Under the pieces are notes generated by a model, which saw only the letters and a list, made by a program, of their open reading frames with translations, had not been told where the DNA came from and did not search any database. Positions 45,716-57,312 of a stretch of DNA of 64,000 bases are shown one piece after another. This DNA is from Diphasiastrum complanatum (Eukaryota; Streptophyta; Lycopodiopsida; Lycopodiales; Lycopodiaceae), in NCBI GenBank assembly GCA_029204225.1, contig CM055100.1, positions 14,156,538 to 14,220,537 of the forward strand, read 5' to 3'. Numbering within the stretch: the stretch's first letter is position 1; each line of letters starts with the position of its first letter. The translations under genes and the position numbers were made by a program.

Positions 45716-46878
45716 TGTCATAAAAATGGTAGCGTACTAAATGATTGAACTACCTATAATCGCGAATGATCTAGATGCATCTGTTTGCGTGACGTGGGCC
45801 CATAACCATTGTAAAGATGATTGCAGAATTACGGATAATCTCAATCTATCATGGGGCAATCATCAAGCAAATACGATCAGACAATTCAAGCAAGATAATG
45901 AACAATACACGAGCAACGTTAATTCCTTTTCACAAAATGCGCACTATATTAATGGACTCTGATACATACATATAGTCAAGTGACATCTGTATGCCAAGAA
46001 CCAAAAAGGTTCAATCCTATCATATTGTCTACGCTCTATCTGAAGGTGACCCTGCTCAGGCCAAGAAAGTGTTTTACTCTCTTAACAAAATGGGTAGTTA
46101 ACATTATCAGTTGGTGTCCGGGACACCAACAGTTTGCTGAACGGGACACCAATAGTTTGCGAGAAAAGTAACTAGAGGATCATGTTGTGTGAAAAATTGC
46201 CTACATTGGCAAATCTAGCCATGTAGAATATTATACATTTTGTCAATATTGTTTGTTGGTTACTTGAATGGCCAAAGTGCCACTTGTACATACACACCTA
46301 AAGTAGGTTACCACGAGTCAAGAGGAGTGGTTGTGTCCATTTGGTAGTGATTCCTACTTTGTAGGATCTAGACCATGATTTATGATGAGATTTTTACCTA
46401 CCATGCACCTACCAAGCATGACTCTTGGATCTAGGCTAGGGTTTTCACATTAGGGCAAGAAAGTGGAGTCTACTTCCTTATTACATGCTGGATTTTCACT
46501 TAACTTTGCAAAGGAAGTGTGTTTTACTATGTATTCCCATTCTCCATAGTAAGAAGATAGAAAATTTTTGGAGCTCATTGGCAATCTCAAGCTAGTTCAC
46601 TATGTACATTGAGTTTTTGTGATCCAAATGAAACCAAATCAATACTTGTTTCTCAGCTTGAAGGCCGTACTACAGCCTGTAGTACACATGTGTGGACTCG
46701 GATTTCGATGTTGATCAATGCTTTTGACTGTTAATGCTTGTTGTTTGTCAAATTGCCAATCTAGATCAACTTTTTTGTGTCTAGTTTTTTGATAGATTGT
46801 TAAGCAAGCATCCAATCACTCTTGTGGATCTTTTGTAGATCCATTTATGGTCCTAAAGTACAATACTTTCACATGTTG
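45716..46878. other. Unassigned interval
   Basis: No gene recognised. 46107-46152 has a 23-bp direct repeat (gggacaccaacagtttgctg and gggacaccaatagtttgcga), the first preceded by ggtgtcc to form a short inverted repeat. Confidence 0.5.
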
Positions 46879-47022
46879 CAGAGCTGACTTCATTGGAATA
46901 CAACACAAAAAGACGGACTTCACTGCAAATTAAGCTTAAAAAATATGCAACAGAACTGACTTCATTGGAATACAACACAAAAAGACCGACTTCACTAAAA
47001 ATTAAGCTTAAAAAATATGGAA
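46879..47022. repeat. 72-bp tandem duplication
   Basis: Units 46879-46950 and 46951-47022 differ at only a few positions. Both contain acttcattggaatacaacac and attaagcttaaaaaatatg. The short ORFs across it on both strands are internally repeated for this reason. Confidence 0.95.
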
Positions 47023-47169
47023 ATTTACCTGTTACAATAGCTCTAATGCATTTGCCAGTTTCAAGCGCCCATAGAATCATCCATGAACCCACATTTCCAT
47101 CAGACTATTGCCAACAATGAGAAGAACCAATTGTGAACTACAACATTCACAAATTTTGGGCACCGACCA

Positions 47170-47337
47170 AACCTTGTACTAACTCCATTTAGTGTGTTCT
47201 GGGCCTCGCAAGGATATTAGTTACTTTCGGGTCACGTCCAGTATGACGTGGCATAGCTAACAGCTTGTTTCACTGGAGTACCGTGTATCGAAGACTAGGA
47301 GTGTACTGAATCCTACTTATTGGCCATGGACATAACA
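47170..47337 (-). repeat. Gypsy-type LTR (family A), partial, minus orientation
   Basis: Matches 43090-43249 almost exactly (actccatttagtgtgttctg onwards) and ends with the LTR terminus cataaca at 47337. Only the first about 168 bp (minus sense) of the LTR is present. Confidence 0.88.
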
Positions 47338-47356
47338 TTCTTCCCTCCTTAAACTA
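47338..47356 (-). other. Polypurine tract of a gypsy-type element
   Basis: On the minus strand it reads gtttaaggagggaagaa directly before the LTR terminus, the same tract and spacing as at 56933-56950. This shows a gypsy element body lay to the right, at 47357 upwards. Confidence 0.8.
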
Positions 47357-50300
47357 CTTCTATCCTTAGAAGCTCTCTAAATAGGAAATAATTATAGGAA
47401 CAGTTCTTTTAACTTTAAATATCAACCTAGAAAATCATTATCCTTAGTCAAACTTTCACATCAAACAAGTGTTTAGAGATAATCCTATTTTTCAAATGAT
47501 AATCTCTACACTGGAGTACAACTCAGGTTTGAAAGATACATTAAGCGATAAATTTTCCATCTGGGTTACATTCATCACAAGTTAGAAACATCACCTTCAT
47601 GTAAAGCACTTACATGAAACACTGGGTGAAATAACCTTCAAAGATTAAAGTTAAAGAAATAATAAAATAATTACAATTACAGTCTGAAATTATCCATAAT
47701 TCTAACAGATGATTCATAAGCTTTCAACTACAAATATCCTTAGAATCCAAATTCTAAGATATCATTGATTCATTTATCTAGAATTTCTAGGAGAATCATT
47801 AAGATATAGAATGATTAAAACTCAACTCTGAGTATCCCAGATACTCTTTTGAGTTAAATGCTCATGTTTCTGGCACCAAATGCAAGAAAAATAGCATTCA
47901 TTCATCTTAATAGACTTGTCTGTCTCCTCAGATAACTGGAGATCCAATCAAATGAAGAACTAAACTCAAGCATCTATAGACCATAAACTATAGCAGAATA
48001 ACATCCACTAGATAAACTAATTCTCCACAAATGAAAATACTTAATGTCTTTGAGATCCATAGGTTCTCAAATAAAATACTGGAGTAGAGAGATTCAAAAC
48101 ACTGATATGAATTCTTACTCAAATAATAGATCAAGAATTAATCATCACACTTAAGAATCATCACCATTCCTTTAAATCCTCTGACAATAATTAAGTATCT
48201 ATTTATGATCCATCAATCATAAATATTTAGATTATATGATTCGTCAATCATAATTTTCTGGAATCCAAAACCATAATCATTTACAGGATACTAGAGTATA
48301 TGTCCCACATAACTCAGGAAAAGTAAGAGTCAATCCAAAATCTTTCCTACCAAGAAAATACTGGATTTTTAAAACATTCCCATAACAGGATTCTCTGATA
48401 GAAGTGTTGGATATTCAAGTTCTATATGCCATTGGTAATTAAAGACAGAAAGCATACCAAAATGATAATGACAATCATCTTCAACTACAAACTTTAGATT
48501 ACCATCTAGAATCAAACCTAGATACCCAAAGTCTTGCTGAATATCAATTCAATTATTATTCTTGGATTCATTATGATTTGCTATCCAATTGAGCTCTCTA
48601 GGATATAATCACTAATGAGCCGAGTCTATTCCTTAACTAAGGAATATTCTATCTCAAGAATACTGTATATCTAATGCACATAATTTTAACTGATGAATCC
48701 AAAAGATTTACTAATAATGTGTCTTACAAGCAATATAATTAAAAAACCATCAGTTCTTGGTGAATCCACATCACACTGACCATTTTACCAATTAACTTCA
48801 ACCTGGAGTAATCAACTACTCAAGTTAATTGCCATTGATTTAGAAATCTCAAATGTCTAGGTGAAAAACTAGTATAACACCACATTTAGATCCTTACCCA
48901 AATCATTTATAAGTTAATCCATAAATCTTCTATACAAAGATTTGTTAACTCTGCAAGTATCTGTCAAAACAATACTTGATCATATGCTTATGTTCGCTGA
49001 CTAGGTTAAGTGCACTAAATAACCCTAGTAACCAGGAATACATAGTAGATTCATACAAGATTAATCGTGCACAAATGTGAATAATCTCACTATGAACCAG
49101 TACATAAATACATTCTTATCTGGCAGATTCCTCTAGAACCCACATATGTTACTCACATATCTCACTGAGATCTTGTAACTCAGCTACAAAAGATTTTTTA
49201 TTTCTCATGAGTAAATAACATATCCGGAAAAATCTCTGAGATGAATAACATTCACTCTCAGCAGTTTTCCAATCCCACTTACCTCTAATTACATAATTTC
49301 TCCCACTGATCAACCCCTCTCTGATCCTAGTACTTAAACTAAGATTAGGTTGCTCCAATATAGAACTGTTAGACTCAAATTCTAATCAAACTTACTTCGA
49401 TTCCAATCAATATGGAATTAATAACCTTTGACCTTTTACTGTACTACTTATAGATAATGATTCAAATTTAAAACTTGTTCTAGTTCCAGATTGTCCACAC
49501 AATCCCTAGAGAATTCTTCATATTTCAAAAAATTCTATCCAGAAAATTAATAACCAATATTAAGCAATTATTTACAAGGATTAGCAAAATCCTAACTGCG
49601 AAATACATTTCCCGATCACACTTACTACGTCTGATGTCCACTCTTCTTCCCTTCTTAGGATTTTTAGTTTCCTGAAAATCTATCAACTAAGGTATCAAGA
49701 AGATGTTACAACTTTAGTAAATGTTTAAAATCAGTTACAGTAGGAAAAAAAATCTGAAACAATTTCATTTCTTTCTTATACTTGGGCTGAATAACTGATA
49801 TATTAGAAATAATCATCTACTAGTATGAAAACACTACTAGTTTGATCCTTCGAATAAATTCACCATAGGATTTAACTAGAAATGAAATTAGTTTTTTTTA
49901 TAAATTTCAATAAATTTGGACTGTTCTCCCTTTTCACTTACTGGCTTAAGAATTACTTCGTTAAAGTTATCTGTAATTAATGAGAAATAATATTTGGATT
50001 CGGTTACTTCCTACACTGTATTCACTCCAAATAATTTTGTTGAATAAAGAATTACCTCCAAATACCATGCATTTTCCACCATGAATTATTTAACAAGTAT
50101 CTCAAAAGCTTTTGGCCCGTTCAATCTTAATGATTAAAATCATCTAGAACCCAAAACCAACTGATCGGTGTTCCACCGGCTTGAAAAGGAGAAACCAAAA
50201 TACAATTTAACTCCATGTACCGGGAGTATCAATACTCTAGAGTTAAATGGTTTAAAATGCATAATACCAAGAAATCGAATTCCTATATGCCTGAGAGCCA

Positions 50301-50995
50301 TACCATTTTTCCGTCAAGATCAGCCTTAAAAATTCATTCCCAAAACCGATTATTATAGCTTGACCAAATATCCAATAGTACCAAAGTTCTAATTAACATG
50401 GCTTAGCAAAATGTCAAAGTGATAAAGTCCTAAAACATGCATATTGTCCCTAGAGAAAGGAAATCCAAATTCCTTCAACTCCTACCATGGGAAGCAATAC
50501 AAAAAAACCAAGATCAAGTTTTGACAATCTGACACCAAGAAATCGAAATTTCTATAACTGGGTGCAAGTAACTTGAACTTCCGGAGTTGTTCATGAAAAT
50601 CTATTTTGATCCAACTCAAAGCTACCATATGTCCAAAACTCTTTCAAAGCCTTGATTAACTGGCATGTAATAGCTCCGATGAAAACAATTAACCAATTCA
50701 CAGATTGTCGACCACTCATCCATCTTCAAAGTAACTTTAAACACCCAACATATGCATACCAAAAAAAGCCCTAAAGTAAGGTTTTAAAAATTACAAATAG
50801 GTAAGACCAAACCCAACTTTAAAGAAACAAGTTTGGAGTAGGTGGTGCTTTTCATTGGAGCTTGGTGGTATTCAACTAGTATTCTCATCCAAGGAGAGGA
50901 GCAAGGTTGCAAGTTGGTGGATCTTCCCAATGTCAATTTGCATTTCCATATCTCTCGCAAATTCATTGTGGTTTATGGAGAATTGTGCTAGGAAA
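47357..50995 (-). mobile_element. Non-coding body of a gypsy derivative (candidate large retrotransposon derivative)
   Basis: About 3.6 kb, AT-rich, without RT, RNase H or integrase on either strand, lying between a gypsy polypurine tract/LTR (47338) and a gag-like start (51163). This is the layout of a non-autonomous large derivative that depends on a coding relative, such as the one at 54.1-57.3 kb. The text near 49320-49400 (gatcctagtacttaaactaa) recurs at 54243-54310. Diverged internal units of about 260 bp are visible near 50190 and 50455 (shared accaagaaatcga). No 5' LTR identified. Confidence 0.45.
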
Positions 50996-51163
50996 TCAAT
51001 TTTGGTGTCTTTTTTGGAGTTTTAGCATGTGTAGCTCAAAACTAGTTATGGGCATCTGATTACGATTATTCATATCATTAAGTGCCATACTCAATTGCTG
51101 ACAAATCACCATATAAGATGGCGCACCTGGATTTGCAGCTTGATTTGAAGTTTCTTCGGCCAT
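50996..51163 (-). pseudogene. Short gag-like N-terminus
   Basis: 55 codons beginning MAEETSNQAANPGAPSYMVI, then CQQLSMALNDMNNRNQMPIT. Composition and pattern resemble the start of a plant gypsy gag, but the frame stops early at 50996-50998, and homology is weak. Position and strand fit the element body at 47357-50995. Confidence 0.35.
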
Positions 51164-52600
51164 CTCCATATATCTATCCTAGAAATTACTAAATTTAGTT
51201 AATATCAAATTAACTCATAGTGAGATCCAGTTGACCAAAAACTGACTGAAATTGACTCCAACAATGGTCAAATCACTATTTTTAGTCAATTTCATATATA
51301 TTATAAGAAATTGGAAATAACTAAAAATTTTGAGTTTTTGCACTTTTATTTTTTTTTTAAAATTTTACGTTTTCTAAAAATTCATAAAAAAAACCACTGT
51401 CAGTTATTAAGGAATCGAAATCGAAAATTCGATTCACTGTTCGATTCTTAATTTTACTTCATTAATGTCTTTCAGACATGCAAGACATGCGACATTAAAC
51501 TGATTTTTCACATTTACGAAATTTTACGTAAAATCGAGTTCTATGGAAATTGTCAGCTATAAAACCCAGTTTTGTATCTAACAGTCAGAGTACATGCGTA
51601 TAACCACTCAAAACAGATCTAAACCACTTATGCATGTCAAAATCACTCTGAGAATCCACATGCAGACATTCCGTGCAAGCACAGTACCTCAAAATAGGAA
51701 ATTGACATGCATGCAATCAGAACAATTGGAAATTCTGCCAATTTTGCTCACAAAATTGCAAAACTTCAGATGATCATATCGTTGGCTACAGAACACCAAA
51801 TTGGGTGCTGTAAAGATTAGTTAGAGAGAGATCTAGTGAACAAGACACTTGCCACGTCAGTCTGCCACCTAGGATTCACACGTGCGACTTCAGAATAACA
51901 AATTAACCAATAGGAGGACACACTTTTTCAAGGCCAATCTTCTTAAAAACTTGCAAACACCCAATCAAGCCTAAAAGTGATGATCAAATAGTCTTAAATG
52001 GTCTCTAAGAGTTCCATGAAGCCTTCATACAGATTCCATGAAGCAGTATGGGCTAAGAACCATGAATTCTTGATTTCTAGAAGTCAAAATTGCTACAAAC
52101 TTGATGGAATTGGAAAATAAACCTCTTCCCATCAATTTACAGGTCTGATAGCTTTCTGGGAAGGTAAAAAGAAATACAAATCATGCTGGAAAAAATCCTG
52201 AATGATTTCCTTATGGATTTAGAGAAATCCATCCTCCAAAATTCACCAAAATTGGTCAATTTTTTACTTCCTACAAATCCAATTGCTGGAATTCTTGGCT
52301 CTATCTTCTAGGAAAGCTTCAAAAGACTATGATTCATCATTTCTCAGCTTCAATTGATGTTCAACAACCTCCTACCATTCAATTTTATGAAAAAAACAAG
52401 CAAAAATCATGAATTTTAGCCCTTTCTAGGCTTTTTCACCATGCCCAATTGGAATTTAATGGCAAGAATGTTTTCCAAATCCACATGCAATCCAATAAAG
52501 CCAAATTTGGCCACAAAAGAGCCTAGAATCCAAATACATGGGAAGATCCAACATGCAACCTGAATTGCAACTACTTCAAAGTGAATTAAATTGCAGTCGG
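51164..52600. other. Unassigned AT-rich interval
   Basis: Probably leader or LTR of the derivative element to the left, but no LTR match was found. No genes recognised. Confidence 0.4.
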
Positions 52601-52608
52601 GCTATAAG

Positions 52609-52887
52609 TTACAAATTTTTTAGGCACCTTCCGTTGGTGCCAAAACACAGACTCAAAAATTTGAGTTTACTATGCACACAGGCGTCCAGATCACTTGGTG
52701 CATTGGCATTATACAAGACATATAGAACACGTTGCAAATTTTGCATTTGCACTCCACCTTGTTTTAGAGAGGTAGCAAGCTCGTAATAACCCTCAAATAT
52801 CGAGAATTTTATGTCGTGCATTGATTTTAAGATTTTCTTGACTCCCTCTTTAATACTTTGTTCCAAAAATAGTACAATAACACTCAA
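52609..52887 (-). CDS. Unrecognised 92-residue ORF
   Basis: The minus-strand frame reads VIVLFLEQSIKEGVKKILKS, then FSIFEGYYELATSLKQGGVQ, then NLQRVLYVLYNANAPSDLDA. Codon use looks protein-like and, past one stop, the frame continues upstream into STQEEVNYITTLVRHCLATL (to about 52975). I recognise no family. It may be a decayed exon. A plus-strand frame overlaps it. Confidence 0.25.
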   Translation of the reverse strand: MSVIVLFLEQSIKEGVKKILKSMHDIKFSIFEGYYELATSLKQGGVQMQNLQRVLYVLYNANAPSDLDACVHSKLKFLSLCFGTNGRCLKNL

Positions 52888-52942
52888 TTTCTATTCTGCC
52901 ATGAGGGTGGCCAGGCAGTGTCGCACCAATGTAGTGATATAA

Positions 52943-53218
52943 TTTACCTCTTCTTGTGTAGATGTTTGTCCTTCAAATAGCTACAACTGGCAGCACGTAA
53001 ACTCGTTTACGAGAAAGTTCTCTGCAATACATGCAAAATATGGAGAACTAATATATGATGGGCTCAAGTCTTCTGTGATCATAGGACTGGGTGTTTACTT
53101 TTACGATCACATGTACGAAGTTCCAAAGAAGAACTTTGGGACTGGCAAATTATTGCCTCTTTCTGAGCCTACAATCGATTCTCATGATTGGCCTTATATT
53201 GATCAATTGACCCATTGA
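52943..53218 (+). pseudogene. Unrecognised coding fragment, first part
   Basis: 91 open codons without a good start: SYNWQHVNSFTRKFSAIHAK, then YGELIYDGLKSSVIIGLGVY, then EVPKKNFGTGKLLPLSEPTI and HDWPYIDQL, ending at TGA 53216. The residue pattern is that of a real globular protein. Past the stop, frames continue with RDYDEYE and FRSKRVYTSVSMPVAIFVA, so this is probably one broken gene with the fragment at 53366. Family unknown. Confidence 0.3.
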
Positions 53219-53365
53219 ATCGACAAAATTCCAACTCATCAAAGAGATTATGACGAATATGAAGCCAACATTCAGATCCAAACGTGTTTACACTAGTGTC
53301 AGCATGCCTGTCGCTATATTTGTTGCCATATTTGAAACAATACCATTTAGAAAAACAAATACATT

Positions 53366-53680
53366 ATGGGTATGGAAGGTAGCAGAACCTCATTGTTGGA
53401 CATTGTATTTACATCTTGGGACTCACGGAATGTAGATCACAAAGGTGATTTAAGAAGGTGTGATCTTTGTCATGAGACAATGACAATAAAATATCACATT
53501 GCATGCCAAACATGCTCCTTCAGTTTCGTTTATAGGCGGTTCAAGTTTGTTCATGGTCAATGGGATAGCTTGCATGCAGAGATGAGACATCAAGAATCTA
53601 AACTACCCATACATATGCCAAATGACTTACTTGTCCCACAGTGCAATTCTGTAAGTGAACACCACTCCAAGTATAAATAG
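53366..53680 (+). pseudogene. Unrecognised Cys/His-rich coding fragment, second part
   Basis: 104 codons. Residues 30-50 read LRRCDLCHETMTIKYHIACQ, then TCSFSFVYRR, giving C-X2-C-H...H-X2-C-X2-C. That could be a zinc-binding knuckle of the DC1/C1 or related type, which I suggest only by spacing. A frame shift near 53420 links it to the preceding frame (PFRKTNTLWVWKVAEPHCWT). It ends at a TATA-like tataaatagg (53672-53681), where LTR- or promoter-like sequence starts. Confidence 0.3.
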
Positions 53681-54080
53681 GAGTGGAAGAGTCCATTTTT
53701 GGAAAGAACCTCATTTGCAATACAAGCCTATCTTTCTCTCCGAGTGTTCTCCCTTGTGTGGTTTCATGTACTGTGTTACTTCACATTGTGTTGTATATTA
53801 TTCATCTGGCAACAAGTTAAGTTAATCTAGCCCCTCCATTCTCTAGTAGGGTAAGCCTTAGAGGATGAGATTTAGTTTAGGGTTTTATCTTTTAGGCTAA
53901 GCCGTCATTTGTTAGAAACTAAGGAGAGAAAAGAGAGAAGAGTGGATCTTACCCATCAAAATACTCACCACCATGCTCATGACTGTCTTTCTTGCATCCA
54001 TATCCCAACTAGTTGGAGAAGCCAAAGCGTAGACTACTTGGGAGACTGCCATAGTCATGCCAAGTGGAGTAGTTAGTTCA
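53681..54080. other. LTR- or leader-like interval before the gypsy gag
   Basis: Begins with tataaatagg, then pyrimidine-rich leader-like sequence (tctttctctccgagtgttct). No ORF. It does not match the family A LTR found at the 3' end of the gypsy element, so it is not that element's 5' LTR. Confidence 0.4.
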
Positions 54081-54084
54081 ATCT

Positions 54085-54245
54085 GCACGGTGTTCCTGAT
54101 GAGAAGAAAATTGAAAGTGTCGTGCTGTTTTTACTCGGCAAAGCGTCATCGTGGTGGCGAGATTTACCAGTGAAGCCAACTACTTGGGAGGCGTTTGCGG
54201 AAGTTTTCAAGAAAGCTTTCGTAGTTGCTGATGATGTGGATCTTT
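54085..54245 (+). pseudogene. Ty3/gypsy gag fragment
   Basis: The plus-strand frame reads VPDEKKIESVVLFLLGKASS, then WWRDLPVKPTTWEAFAEVFK, then KAFVVADDVDL and a stop: the Retrotrans_gag core (L-G-A-WW-L...TWE-F...F). Only about 53 codons survive. The zinc knuckle and the whole protease are absent before the RT begins at about 54313. Confidence 0.75.
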
Positions 54246-54312
54246 GATCCTAGTATTCCAACTAGGATTAGGTTGATCCAATACAGACGTTGCCTGATCA
54301 AACTTACTCCTA

Positions 54313-55430
54313 TAAAGCTCTTTATCGAGTACCTAGGATGGATGACCTTGTAGATCGCTTAGGTGGAGCACGATATTTCACCAAAATAGATCTCAGGACA
54401 GGGTACCATCAAATAAGAATTAAGTTGAAAGATGTCCAAAAGACATGATTTCGTTCTAGATTTGGTCATTATGAATTTCTAGTGTTGCCATTTGGATTAA
54501 TGAATGCTCCAACAACGTTCCAGCAAATGATGAATGATTTATTTTGTCCATATTTGGGAAAGTTTGTGGTGGTATTCTTAGACGACATTTTCGTTTACAG
54601 TAAATCCTTGGTGGAACACGTAGAACACCTAAAAATCGTCTTGATGAAACTCCGTCCAAAATTTTTCTACGCTAAAGAGTCCAAGTGTGAATTTTTTAAG
54701 CAAGAATTGCTTTACCTCGGCCATAAGATCACAGTAAATGGGATCAAGATTGACGAGGATAAAAACAAGATTGTAATTGAGTGGCCAATTCTGGGAACTG
54801 TGAGACAAGTGAAATTGTTTTTAGGTTTTACACTTTTCGTCAAGAGATTTATTGAGGATTATGCTAAGTTAGCAGCACCGCTCAATAATTTGACAAAAGG
54901 AATTGTTAATAAAAAGAAAAAGAGGAATCAACCTAGTCCGCTTGTGGTTTGGAACAAGGAATTGGATCAATGTTTTGAGAAACTTAAAACAATGACTGTT
55001 TCAGCTCCCGTGTTACAAATTGCAAATCCAGATTTTCCTTACGTCGTGAGAACGGACGCAAGTGATGTTGCAATTGGAGCGGTTCTATTACAAATGGCTA
55101 TATAGGCCACTAGCGTTTGAGAGCAAAAAATTCACTGGTCCTCAGTTGTGTTATACTACATAGGAAAAGGAATTGTTTGTTGTAATCCATGCACTTAAAA
55201 CCTAGAGACACTACCTGTATGGTAGTAAGTTTGTAGTGTATACGGATCACTAGCCTCTTAAGTATTTCTGTAATCAACATGATCTTCGGGGGAGAAAAGC
55301 TCGATGGGCTGAATTGTTGCAAGAATTCAATCATGAAATCCGTTACATAAGAGACAGCAAATCAAGTTGTAGATGCTCTTAGTCGGATCACTGAACTGAA
55401 CGAGTTGTCATTCACCCAGATTTCTACAGA
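54313..55430 (+). pseudogene. Ty3/gypsy reverse transcriptase and RNase H
   Basis: The RT reads RVPRMDDLVDRLGGARYFTK and IDLRTGYHQIRIKLKDVQKT, then an in-frame TGA at 54447, then LVLPFGLMNAPTTFQQMMND and the catalytic FLDDIFVYSKS. 54482-55105 is the longest open run and reaches the RNase H start (YVVRTDASDVAIGAVLLQ, catalytic Asp). After a frameshift near 55100, EKELFVVIHALKT and HYLYGSKFVVYTDH follow, then KARWAELLQEFNHEIRYI. Decayed by at least three stops/shifts. Confidence 0.92.
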
Positions 55431-55569
55431 TCTATATCTTTTGCTGAGAGGAAAATATGAATTAGATTACCATTTTGGTCACATCTGGAACACTATTCAG
55501 ACCGAAAGAAATGTGGACAGTGTTGAGTCAGGAACACAGGGGACTCAACTAACTAAGAAAGATAAGAAG

Positions 55570-56922
55570 ATTGTGGAATAGTTCACCATTCGAGATGGAT
55601 TACTATTTTGGAATGGGAAAGTTTGTGTACATGAGGATGAAGAGCTCAAACAGAAGATTTTGTTTGAATGTCATGACATACACTGTGCAGGACATCCCGG
55701 TATACATAGGACTCTGGACTTGATTAAGAGGGAATTCGATTGGCCAAAGCTCAAGCCATATGTCGAGTCATATGTTGTTAGATGCAAGCCCTATCAACTA
55801 GCAAAGGCTGAACGCCATAAGGCTGGTGGTTTGTTGCATCCGTTAGATATCCCAGATAAGAAATGGAAAATCATACCTATGGATTTTGTAGTTGGACTTC
55901 CAAAGACCCAATGACAAAATGATTCTATTTGGGTTGTAGTGGATCGGTTGACTAAGTTAGTTGCATTCATACCAATTAAGTCAACTATAAAGGCTTTTGA
56001 TTTAGTCCAGATCTTTGTTGAAAGATTATTTCGGTTGTATGGTCTGCCAAGTGACATTATTAGTGATAGACATCCTAAGTCCACAGGTCACTTTTGGTTT
56101 GCAATATTCCATAAACTGGAAACTTCTTTGATTTTAAGTTCTTCTAATCATCTTGAATCAGATGGCTAAACAGAATGGACTAATCAAACTATGGAAGATA
56201 TTTTGAGGACATATGTTTCTCACAGGCAATCTCATTGGGAAGATTATCTCCCACTAGTTGAGTTTGCATATAATAGTAGAAAACATTCTGCAACAGGTTA
56301 TAGTCCTTTTATGCTTATGTATGGTTTTCAACCTAGATCTCCAGTAAATGTTGAGACAAAGTCTATTAAGATCCAAAAGGTTGCTGATTTTTTGCATGAT
56401 ATGCAAGAAATGTTGCAAGTGGCTAAGGATAGTATCCGAAGTGCTCACGATAGAGCTAAACACTATACCGATCTTAAGAGATCTCCAAGAGATTTTAAAA
56501 TTGATGACTGGGTATATCTTAGGATTCCAAAAGATTCTAAGATGTTACGTATAGGGAAGCATTATAAGCTATCTACCCGTTATTGTGGACCTTTCAAGAT
56601 TGTACGTAGAATTGGTTCTTTGGCATATGAACTCGATCTTCAAGGAAAATCGACGACACACCCAGTATTTTATGTAAGTCGTTTGAAACTAAGTTTACAT
56701 GATGGTGATACAGTTGGCTCGGATGAGGATTTATCCCATTTGAAAGATTTGTCGCTTAGTGTACCTTTGGAACCTGAGAAAGTGCTCAGAACCAGAGATA
56801 AACAATTGAGAAATTGTTCTATCTCTGAGTGCTTAATTCGGTGGAAGGGTCGTACTGAGGATGATGATTCATGGGAGAGAGTTAATAGCATGAAGAAGAA
56901 TTTTTCAAATTTTAGTTTCTAA
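55570..56922 (+). pseudogene. Ty3/gypsy integrase with C-terminal chromodomain-like segment
   Basis: Zinc-binding part: CHDIHCAGHPGIHRTLDLIK and YVVRCKPYQLAK, where the second Cys of the usual CxxC is Tyr. Core: WKIIPMDFVVGLP (first Asp), stop at 55914, VVVDRLTKLVAFIPIKSTIK, SDIISDRHPKSTGHFWF (second Asp), then after a stop TEWTNQTMEDILRTYV (Glu). 56191-56922 is 243 open codons: AFAYNSRKHSATGYSPFMLM-like GPY/F region (RYCGPFKIVRRIGSLAYELD) and an end SECLIRWKGRTEDDDSWERV, a chromodomain pattern typical of plant chromoviruses. It ends 28 bp before the LTR. Confidence 0.93.
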
Positions 56923-56932
56923 GGATAGAAAC

Positions 56933-56950
56933 AATTTAAGGAGGGAAGAA
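56933..56950 (+). other. Polypurine tract of the gypsy element
   Basis: aatttaaggagggaagaa directly before the LTR start at 56951; primes plus-strand DNA synthesis. Confidence 0.85.
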
Positions 56951-57312
56951 TGCTATGTCCATGACCAGCACATACAATATACTCCTAGTCTTGGATATAC
57001 GGTACTCCAGTGAAACAAGCTGTTAGTTATGCCATGTGATACTAGACGTGACCCGAAAGTAACTAATATCCTTGTGAGGCCCAGAACACACTAAATGGAG
57101 TTTAGACAAGTATGCATGTGTAGAGTTATCAATAGTAATTCTATGAATAGCATTGCCAGACTCTCATTCTACAGTCATGCTTCTTGTTCCTTGGCTTGGG
57201 GGTGAGGCTTCTAGAGATTGATTGGATGCTTCTACTTGGTTGGGTGGTTTCTCCATAGTGTATTACCTTTGTGTCTGGGATTTCTAAACAGGATCTAAGG
57301 AGCTTCCTTTAT
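56951..57312 (+). repeat. 3' LTR of the gypsy element (family A)
   Basis: Starts TGCTATGTCCATGACC and ends near ctaaggagcttcctttata. Related to the copies at 42722-43249 (full), 42305-42645, 47170-47337 and, more distantly, 15990-16480 and 26165-26340. It is shorter than the 528-bp copy because of an internal deletion around 57145. Its end coincides with the start of the 4,750-bp repeat unit. Confidence 0.85.
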
